Shown: positions 21,983-27,544 of the stretch, one piece after another
Layout of the letters: the number at the start of each line of letters is the position of its first letter
Numbering within the stretch: the first letter of the stretch is position 1
Source of the DNA: JBQTKD01 sp052389435
GTDB taxonomy: Bacteria; Actinomycetota; Actinomycetes; Sporichthyales; Sporichthyaceae
Assembly (NCBI GenBank): GCA_052389435.1
Contig: JBQTIB010000012.1
Coordinates: 1 to 27,544 of the forward strand
Reading direction: 5' to 3'
DNA length: 27,544 nucleotides
Program-made: the position numbers and the translations under genes
The notes under the pieces: generated by a model
Seen by the model: only the letters and a program-made list of their open reading frames with translations
What the model was told of the DNA's origin: nothing
Database searches by the model: none

Positions 21983-23029
21983 ATGAACCCGGTCGCAACC
22001 CACCCCGTGCCGCCCGTCGCCGCGTCCGCCGGTCGGACGCTGCCCGCACCGCGCGGGCCGCTCTCGACCGCGTTGATCGACGCCCTGCGCTCCGGCGCCG
22101 GCCTCGCTCCGCAACCGATCCGCGACGCCGAGCCCTTCTCCGACGACGTCCAGTTGAGCCTCTACGTGGCCTACGAACTGCACTACCGGGGCTTCCTCGA
22201 CGCACCGGTGGACCGGGAGTGGGACCTGGACGTGCTGCGGCTCCGTCTCGACCTCGAGGATCTGTTCGTGCGGGGCCTGCGCGCCGCGGTCGAGACGGCG
22301 GGAGCGGACCCCGCGGCCGAGGTCCGCGACCACCTCGAGACGCTGCGCCTGCCGCCGTCGGGACCGAGCGTCGGGGCGAGTCTGCTGCACAGCCCCGACC
22401 GAGCGCGGATGCGCGAGGTCCTCGTTCACCGCTCGCTCTACCACCTGAAGGAAGCCGACCCGCAGGCGTGGGCGCTGCCCCGCCTCGAGGGGGCGGCGAA
22501 GGCCCTGGTGGCCGCCGTGGAGTTCGACGAGTACGGCGGCGGCTCGCCCGATCGCATGCACAGCGAGCTTTTCGCCTCGCTGCTGCGCGCCTTCGACCTG
22601 TCCAGCGACTACGGGGCCTACCTCGACTCGGTGCCGGCGCCGATGCTCGCCGTCGTCAACCTCATGTCGACGTGCGGGCTGCGCCGCGCGCTGCGAGGCG
22701 CGCTGATCGGCCAGTTGGCCGTGGTCGAACTGACCTCGCCGCTCGGCTCGCAGCGCATGGACGAGGTCGTCCGACGGCTCGACGGCGACGCGGACGCCCG
22801 AGAGTTCTACGCCGAGCACGCCGTGGCCGACGCCGTGCACGAACGGGTGATGCGCGAGGCCATCGAGGATCTGCTCGCCCGCGAACCGGACACCGCCGCC
22901 GACGTCCTGTTCGGCATCCGCGCCGCACTGTTGCTCGAGGATCGACTCGACGAGCACCTGTTGACGTCGTGGGAGGCCGGCCGGTCCTCGCTCCGCCCCG
23001 TGCTCCAGCCCGAACGGGAGGTCGACTGA
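21983..23029 (+). CDS. Iron-containing redox enzyme (heme-oxygenase-like diiron oxidase family)
   Basis: 348 aa from ATG 21983. The helical segments DVQLSLYVAYELHYRGFLDA, RSLYHLKEADPQAWALPRLE and EFDEYGGGSPDRMHSELFAS are typical of the iron-containing redox enzyme family with a heme-oxygenase-like fold. Candidate metal ligands by position are E169, E180, H193, E278/H279 and H286; exact assignment needs a model. Family members use a diiron or other non-heme metal centre to oxidise small molecules. The stop codon touches the ATG of the next gene, a flavo-Rieske oxidoreductase, so the two are an operon and probably a functional pair. Confidence 0.87.
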   Translation: MNPVATHPVPPVAASAGRTLPAPRGPLSTALIDALRSGAGLAPQPIRDAEPFSDDVQLSLYVAYELHYRGFLDAPVDREWDLDVLRLRLDLEDLFVRGLRAAVETAGADPAAEVRDHLETLRLPPSGPSVGASLLHSPDRARMREVLVHRSLYHLKEADPQAWALPRLEGAAKALVAAVEFDEYGGGSPDRMHSELFASLLRAFDLSSDYGAYLDSVPAPMLAVVNLMSTCGLRRALRGALIGQLAVVELTSPLGSQRMDEVVRRLDGDADAREFYAEHAVADAVHERVMREAIEDLLAREPDTAADVLFGIRAALLLEDRLDEHLLTSWEAGRSSLRPVLQPEREVD

Positions 23030-24556
23030 ATGGCCACCGACAACCGTCCCGGGCCCACGGCCACCACCTCGGCCACACAGTCCGCCTGGCTCGGCGAGCG
23101 GATCCCGGCCAAGGCGGCCGCCCACGGTTCCCTGACCGCGGACGTCGTGGTCGTCGGCGCGGGCATCACCGGGGCAACCGTCGCGCTGCTGCTCGCGCAG
23201 GCCGGGCGCGACGTGATCCTGTGCGAAGCCGACCGGGTCGGTCACGGCGTCACCGGCCTGAACACCGCGAAGGTGAGCGCGCTGCAGGGCACCGTGTACT
23301 CGGAACTGATGCGACGTCACGGACCGGAGCGGACTCGCGCCTACGCCTCGGCGTCGCTCGAAGGCGTCGAACTGGTGGCAGACCTGGCCCGCGAGCACGC
23401 CGCGGACGCGGGGGCGGTCCGTCGCCCGGCGGCCACGGTGGCCGCGACGCTCGAACAGGTGGACCTGGTGGCGGAGGAGGTCGCGGCCGCCCGACGGGCC
23501 GGGCTGGAGGCGTACGAGGCGCGGGAGATCGACGCACCGCTCTGCACGCAGCTGGCCGTGTGCCTCGACCGTCAACTGACGCTGCATCCCGTGCGGTACG
23601 TGCAGGGCCTCGCGGCGACGGCCCAGGCGGCGGGCGTGCGGCTGTTCGAGGGAACCCGGGTTCGATCGGTCACCCTCGACCGGCCGCACCGGGTGCACAC
23701 GGTCGACGCCGAGATCCTCGCGCCGCACGTGGTCGTCGCCACCCACTACCCGATTCTCGACCGCGGCCTGCACTTCGCCCGACTGGAGCCGCGCCGTTCC
23801 TACTGCGTCGCCGCACGCCTGCGGGGCCCGGAGCCGCAGGCCCTGGCGATCACCGCGGGCGCCCCCACCCGATCGTTCGCGGCCGTGGCCGGCTTCGCCG
23901 TCCTCGGCGGGGAGGGGCATCCGGTCGGCGAACGCGGCGTCGGGGCGGACCGCTTCGATCGCCTGGAGGCCGATCTGCGCGAACGCTGCGACGTCGAACC
24001 GAAGACCTTCCGCTGGTCGGCGCAGGATCCGGTCGTGCTGGACCACCTCCCGCTGATCGGGCCCTACCTGCCCGGCTCGCGCTCCCTGTGGGTGGCCACC
24101 GGGTACGGCAAGTGGGGGCTGTCCACCGGCACCTTCGCCGCCCGCATCCTGGCGGACGCCATCCAGGGCCGGCCGAACGAGCTGGCGGGCGCCTTCGACC
24201 CGCTGCGCTTCGACCGTCGCACTCCCGTCGGGCTCGCGCGCACCGGAGGCCGCTTCGTCCTGGACTTCGTCGCAGACCGCGTGCGCCCGGCGCAGGCGGC
24301 GTCGGCGGCAGACCTGGCGCCCGGCTCGGGAGCGGTGGCGGGGCGTGGTCGACGACGCACGGCGGTCTACCGGGATCCGGAGGGCGAGCTGCACAGCGTG
24401 TCGGCCCGCTGCACCCACCTGGGATGCCTGGTGCGCTTCAACGCCGCCGAGACCAGCTGGGACTGTCCGTGCCACGGTTCGCGGTTCGGGGTGGACGGCC
24501 GCGTTCTCGAGGGCCCCGCGGTGACGGGGCTTGCGGCGCAGGCTTCGTCGAACTGA
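23030..24556 (+). CDS. FAD-dependent oxidoreductase (DAO family) with C-terminal Rieske [2Fe-2S] domain
   Basis: 508 aa from ATG 23030, with GGGAGG eight bases upstream and no gap after the preceding stop. The FAD fold starts ADVVVVGAGITGATVALLLA, with GHGVTGLNTAKVSALQG after it, and LWVATGYGKWGLSTGTFAAR is the second FAD contact of the DAO family. The Rieske motif is complete: C461-T-H463 and C479-x2-H482 as iron ligands, with C466/C481 as the disulfide pair. The usual Rieske end is short. Such FAD-Rieske proteins occur in many actinobacteria; the physiological donor and acceptor are unknown. Electron delivery to the oxidase encoded just upstream is an attractive inference. Confidence 0.92.
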   Translation: MATDNRPGPTATTSATQSAWLGERIPAKAAAHGSLTADVVVVGAGITGATVALLLAQAGRDVILCEADRVGHGVTGLNTAKVSALQGTVYSELMRRHGPERTRAYASASLEGVELVADLAREHAADAGAVRRPAATVAATLEQVDLVAEEVAAARRAGLEAYEAREIDAPLCTQLAVCLDRQLTLHPVRYVQGLAATAQAAGVRLFEGTRVRSVTLDRPHRVHTVDAEILAPHVVVATHYPILDRGLHFARLEPRRSYCVAARLRGPEPQALAITAGAPTRSFAAVAGFAVLGGEGHPVGERGVGADRFDRLEADLRERCDVEPKTFRWSAQDPVVLDHLPLIGPYLPGSRSLWVATGYGKWGLSTGTFAARILADAIQGRPNELAGAFDPLRFDRRTPVGLARTGGRFVLDFVADRVRPAQAASAADLAPGSGAVAGRGRRRTAVYRDPEGELHSVSARCTHLGCLVRFNAAETSWDCPCHGSRFGVDGRVLEGPAVTGLAAQASSN

Positions 24557-24627
24557 CCGCTCACGGATTCGGCAGGACCCACCGGCTCGAGGAGCGCGGC
24601 GCCGCGGGTGCAGCCGAGGAGTCCAAA

Positions 24628-24639
24628 AGTGGTACCGCT
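24628..24639. promoter_or_regulatory. Imperfect palindrome upstream of the amine oxidase gene
   Basis: AGTGGTACCGCT is a 12-bp palindrome with one mismatched pair. It lies about 105 bases before the amine oxidase start in the 188-base gap. It is a possible operator for the HxlR-type regulator encoded at 26700, but many short palindromes are expected by chance. Confidence 0.2.
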
Positions 24640-24744
24640 CCACGCGTCGTAGGCCGTGCCACGATGACGGGCGTCCCCATCACGGATCCGTCGGCCTTCC
24701 GATGCGCGGACCGACACGGCCGCGCTGCGGCCCGAGGAGGTGTC

Positions 24745-26649
24745 ATGACCACCCTGCAGGCGCGCAGCCACGCGTTGGCGACGGCGAGCCAGGACGAGAT
24801 CCGGGTCGTCCGCGAGGTCCTGCTCGAGGCAGGCCTGCTGGGCGAGACGGTCCGGTACGCCTTCTTCTCCCTCGAGGAGCCGACCAAGGCGCAGGTGCTG
24901 TCCGGCGAGCCCACGGACCGGCGGTTCCGCGTGATCACCCTCGACCTGGCCTCGGGGGAGTCGTTCGACTCGATCGTCTCGACGGACTCCCGTTCGGTGG
25001 TCTGCACCCGGAGGGTCGATCCGCTGACGGAGGGTCAGCCGCCGATCGTCGACGCGGAGTTCGAGTTCATCGAAGACGTGCTGCGCGCCGCACCGGCATG
25101 GAACGCCGCGCTGGAGCGCCGCGGCCTCGACCCCGCCGCCGTGCGCGCGGTCCCGCTCTCGGCGGGAACGTACGAGGACTACCCCGAGATCCCGGGCCGT
25201 CGCGTGGTGCGCGCGTTCGGCTTCCGTCAGGACCACGAGCGCGACCACCCGTGGGCGCACCCGGTCGACGGCCTCGTCGCCTACGTCGACCTCACCGCGC
25301 GCCGGGTCGACAGGGTCCTCGACGTCGAGAACGTACCGATCCCGGAGACCACTGGAAACTTCGACGACCCCGAGGTCCAGGGCCCCCCGTTGGACCTCAA
25401 GCCGATCGAGATCACCCAGCCGGAAGGCCGATCCTTCACCGTCGAGGACGGTCTTGTCCGGTTCGGCAAGTGGGAGCTGCGGGTCGGCTTCAACGTCCGC
25501 GAGGGCACGACGCTGCATCAGATCTCCTTCGACGGACGCCCGATCTGCTATCGGGCCTCCGTCGCCGAGATGGTCGTCCCCTACGCCGACCCCTCGCCCG
25601 TGCGGTTCTGGCAGAACTACTTCGACTGCGGGGAGTACATGTTCGCCCGCTACTCCGACTCGCTGCAGTTGGGTTGCGACTGCCTCGGCGACATCCACTA
25701 CACCGACGCCGTCATCGCGGACGACTTCGGGAATCCCAAGACGATCGCGAACGCGATCTGCATGCACGAGGAGGACTACGGCGTCCTCTGGAAGCACTGG
25801 GACCTGTTCACCAACGCCCGCGAGACCCGCCGTCAGCGCCGCCTGGTGATCTCCTTCTTCACCACCGTCGGCAACTACGACTATGGCTTCTACTGGCACC
25901 TCTACCTCGACGGCACCATTTCCCTCGAGGTCAAGGCCACCGGCATTCCGTTCACCTCCGGCACGCCGGGGGAGTACGCCGCCGAACTCGCCCCCGGGCT
26001 CGGGGCGCCGTTCCACCAGCACCTGTTCTCCGCGCGCCTGGACATGACGGTCGACGGAGTGCGCAACACCGTCGAGGAGGTCGAGGCCGAGCGGGTGCCC
26101 ATGGGACCCGGAAACCCCTACGGCAACGCCTTCCGCCGCAGGAGCACGCCGCTGCGCACCGAGTCCGAAGCGCAGCGCGACGCCAACGGCGCCACCGGCC
26201 GGGTCTGGCACATCGTGAACCCGGACAAGACCAACTACCTGGGCCAGCCGGTCGGCTACTCCCTGCTGCCCGAGCACCAGCCCACGCTGCTCGCCGACGA
26301 CGCCTCGGTCGTCGCCGCCCGAGCGGCGTTCGCCACCAAGGCGCTCTGGGTCACGAAGTACGACCCCGCCGAGCGCTACCCGGCGGGAGACTTCGTCAAC
26401 CAGAGCCCGGCCGGGGTCGGACTGCCGCAGTGGGTCGCTTCGGACCGGTCGATCGAGGGCGAAGACGTCGTGCTGTGGCACACCTTCGGGCTGACCCACT
26501 TCCCGCGCACGGAGGACTGGCCGATCATGCCGGTCGACTACGCGGGCTTCACCCTCAAGCCGGTCAACTTCTTCGACCGCAATCCCGCTCTGGACGTGCC
26601 CGGCACTGCGAAGTGCCAGACCCCCGCACAGACGGGCTCGGCGCCCTAG
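24745..26649 (+). CDS. Copper-containing primary amine oxidase (TPQ type)
   Basis: 634 aa from ATG 24745, with GAGGAGG four bases upstream. The size matches bacterial phenylethylamine/histamine-type oxidases. The catalytic base is D294 (NYFDCGEY). Y378 in TTVGNYDYGFYW is the tyrosine converted to topaquinone. Copper ligands are H424 and H426 (PFHQHLFSARLD) plus the histidine of GLTHFPRTEDWPIMP. It oxidises primary amines to aldehydes with release of NH3 and H2O2. There is no signal peptide, so it is probably cytoplasmic like the Arthrobacter enzymes. The gene has no dehydrogenase next to it in the window. It is followed by an HxlR regulator 50 bases downstream. Confidence 0.96.
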   Translation: MTTLQARSHALATASQDEIRVVREVLLEAGLLGETVRYAFFSLEEPTKAQVLSGEPTDRRFRVITLDLASGESFDSIVSTDSRSVVCTRRVDPLTEGQPPIVDAEFEFIEDVLRAAPAWNAALERRGLDPAAVRAVPLSAGTYEDYPEIPGRRVVRAFGFRQDHERDHPWAHPVDGLVAYVDLTARRVDRVLDVENVPIPETTGNFDDPEVQGPPLDLKPIEITQPEGRSFTVEDGLVRFGKWELRVGFNVREGTTLHQISFDGRPICYRASVAEMVVPYADPSPVRFWQNYFDCGEYMFARYSDSLQLGCDCLGDIHYTDAVIADDFGNPKTIANAICMHEEDYGVLWKHWDLFTNARETRRQRRLVISFFTTVGNYDYGFYWHLYLDGTISLEVKATGIPFTSGTPGEYAAELAPGLGAPFHQHLFSARLDMTVDGVRNTVEEVEAERVPMGPGNPYGNAFRRRSTPLRTESEAQRDANGATGRVWHIVNPDKTNYLGQPVGYSLLPEHQPTLLADDASVVAARAAFATKALWVTKYDPAERYPAGDFVNQSPAGVGLPQWVASDRSIEGEDVVLWHTFGLTHFPRTEDWPIMPVDYAGFTLKPVNFFDRNPALDVPGTAKCQTPAQTGSAP

Positions 26650-26699
26650 CGAGTGCACTACCGTCACGATCGGTCGAGGCGGCGGACGGAGGAGATTCG

Positions 26700-27422
26700 G
26701 TGGTCGAGGGATCCCCCCTGTCTGCGTTCCCCGGCATGGAGGGCGTCGAGTACTGCCCCGTCGCCATCGGTGCTCGGGTGTTGGGGGACCGCTGGTCGCT
26801 GCTGATCGTGCGCGAACTGATCGTCGGCGCGACGCGGTTCAACGAAATCCACCGCGCCCTGCCGGGCCTCTCGCGGAGCCTTCTCTCCAGCAGGCTCCGC
26901 ACACTCGTCCGCGACGGTCTGCTCGTCAAGGGCGATGCCGACGGCGAGGCGGGCTACCGCCTCACCGAAGCCGGCGTGGCGCTTCGGCCGGTGCTGATCG
27001 CGCTCGGCGAGTGGACCGTGCAGTGGCGATTCCCCATGCCGGAGGATTCGGAGAAGAACTCCGCGCTGATGCTCTGGCGCATGTACCAGGGGCTGGACCC
27101 CGCGGCGCTGCCCGCCACGCGAACCACTCTGGAGATCGTCTTCACCGACGCCGATCCAGGTCGGGGCTGGCTGGTGCTCGAAGGCGGGGAGTCCTCGCTG
27201 TGCGCGCAGCCTCCCGGCCACGGCACCGACCTGACCGTCCGCGGCACGGTGCCCGTGTGGCTTCAGGTGTGGTTCGGGCACGTCGCCTTCGCCGATGCGG
27301 TGGCAACCGGCCAGTTGAGCGTCACCGGGCCCCGCGAGCTCGCCACCGCGCTGCCGAGCTGGTTCCGGCTGAGCCACTTCGCCGATCTGGTGGCCAAGGG
27401 GCGCGCCGCCGTCGAGCACTAG
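26700..27422 (+). CDS. HxlR-family regulator with a C-terminal SCP2-like domain
   Basis: 240 aa from GTG 26700, with GGAGGAG five bases upstream. Residues about 15-110 are a winged helix of the HxlR type: YCPVAIGARVLGDRWSLLIV, RELIVGATRFNEIHRALPGL, SRSLLSSRLRTLVRDGLL. The rest (about 125-240), including TTLEIVFTDADPGRGWLVLE and VWLQVWFGHVAFADAVATGQ, looks like an SCP2 sterol-carrier-type fold, a common add-on in actinobacterial HxlR proteins that may bind a hydrophobic effector. It lies in the same direction as the amine oxidase and could be its co-transcribed regulator. The Cys near the N-terminus (EYCP) is the residue used for redox sensing in some HxlR proteins. Confidence 0.9.
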   Translation: MVEGSPLSAFPGMEGVEYCPVAIGARVLGDRWSLLIVRELIVGATRFNEIHRALPGLSRSLLSSRLRTLVRDGLLVKGDADGEAGYRLTEAGVALRPVLIALGEWTVQWRFPMPEDSEKNSALMLWRMYQGLDPAALPATRTTLEIVFTDADPGRGWLVLEGGESSLCAQPPGHGTDLTVRGTVPVWLQVWFGHVAFADAVATGQLSVTGPRELATALPSWFRLSHFADLVAKGRAAVEH

Positions 27423-27423
27423 C

Positions 27424-27439
27424 CTCACCGTTTCGTGAG
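27424..27439 (+). terminator. Short hairpin just after the HxlR stop
   Basis: CTCAC, loop CGTTTC, GTGAG forms a 5-bp stem directly after the stop codon. It has no U-tract and is weak, but it is in the right place for a terminator. Confidence 0.25.
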
Positions 27440-27503
27440 TCCGGCCGGTCCTGAGTGTGGGGCTTGATCGGGGCCGGCGGGATCGGTGGCGGGGTGCGGG
27501 GCG

Positions 27504-27518
27504 GCCGGCATTGCCGGC
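27504..27518. repeat. Tight perfect palindrome near the right edge
   Basis: GCCGGCA, T, TGCCGGC is a 15-base perfect palindrome with a single-base centre in otherwise non-coding GC-rich sequence. It could be an operator or part of a terminator for a gene beyond the window. No gene is visible in 27423-27544. Confidence 0.3.
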
Positions 27519-27544
27519 TCTCGCGCCGGGTGCGGGTTTCCAGG

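Noticed and set aside
22219..24744. Very long plus-strand frame joining upstream sequence to the amine oxidase
   Set aside because: The part before 24745 is out of frame with the oxidase and flavo-Rieske genes it crosses; the amine oxidase has its own ATG and GAGGAGG site.

Overview
The window is high-GC actinobacterial DNA with strong G/C at third codon positions, GTG and TTG starts, GGAGG-type ribosome binding sites and 4-base stop/start overlaps. Gene content points to a mycolic-acid actinomycete of the Rhodococcus/Nocardia/Mycobacterium group. It has a DevS/DevR (DosS/DosR) hypoxia-redox sensor pair, an Acg-type nitroreductase, several tandem universal stress proteins, a relative of the mycobacterial DosR-regulon protein Rv2004c and a SulP transporter. 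The genus cannot be fixed from this sequence alone.

Layout. (1) 1-1683: the 5' part of ahcY on the minus strand, then a non-coding leader with a probable c-di-AMP (ydaO-type) riboswitch in front of a TTG-started secreted M23/LytM-type protein that lacks one canonical zinc-ligand histidine. (2) 1749-16233: a dormancy (DosR-regulon-like) island. It holds three universal stress proteins, an acetate/succinate-type GPR1/FUN34/YaaH transporter, a half-length ornithine carbamoyltransferase-like protein, a GreA-C/flavin-split-barrel fusion, a stand-alone split-barrel protein, a SulP-STAS transporter, a phosphotransferase/P-loop kinase/split-barrel fusion, and the operon nitroreductase-devS-devR. Nearly every promoter region here carries a degenerate GGGAC-N4-GNCCC palindrome matching the DevR/DosR box, several with a second copy 21-22 bp away. 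(3) 16277-19508: two tandem GAF-LuxR regulators of identical length (376 aa) with a GTGA overlap, divergent from a polytopic membrane protein. (4) 19565-21900: a GNAT acetyltransferase, a small hypothetical gene, and a probable operon of HemK-like methyltransferase, CDGSH iron-sulfur protein and STAS protein, all on the minus strand. (5) 21983-27422: a heme-oxygenase-like diiron-type oxidase adjoining an FAD oxidoreductase with a C-terminal Rieske domain, then a copper amine oxidase followed by an HxlR regulator with an SCP2-like tail.

How it fits together (inference). DevS has the conserved heme-ligand histidine of the first GAF domain and the HisKA_3 phosphoacceptor, and DevR has the phosphoacceptor aspartate and a near-canonical DosR recognition region. 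Together they would drive the whole 1.7-16.2 kb island under low oxygen or NO, including small ORFs that ordinary annotation may miss. The 16-27 kb part has no convincing DevR boxes and looks like separate redox, amine-catabolism and regulatory units.

No tRNA, rRNA, CRISPR array, transposase or phage gene was seen.
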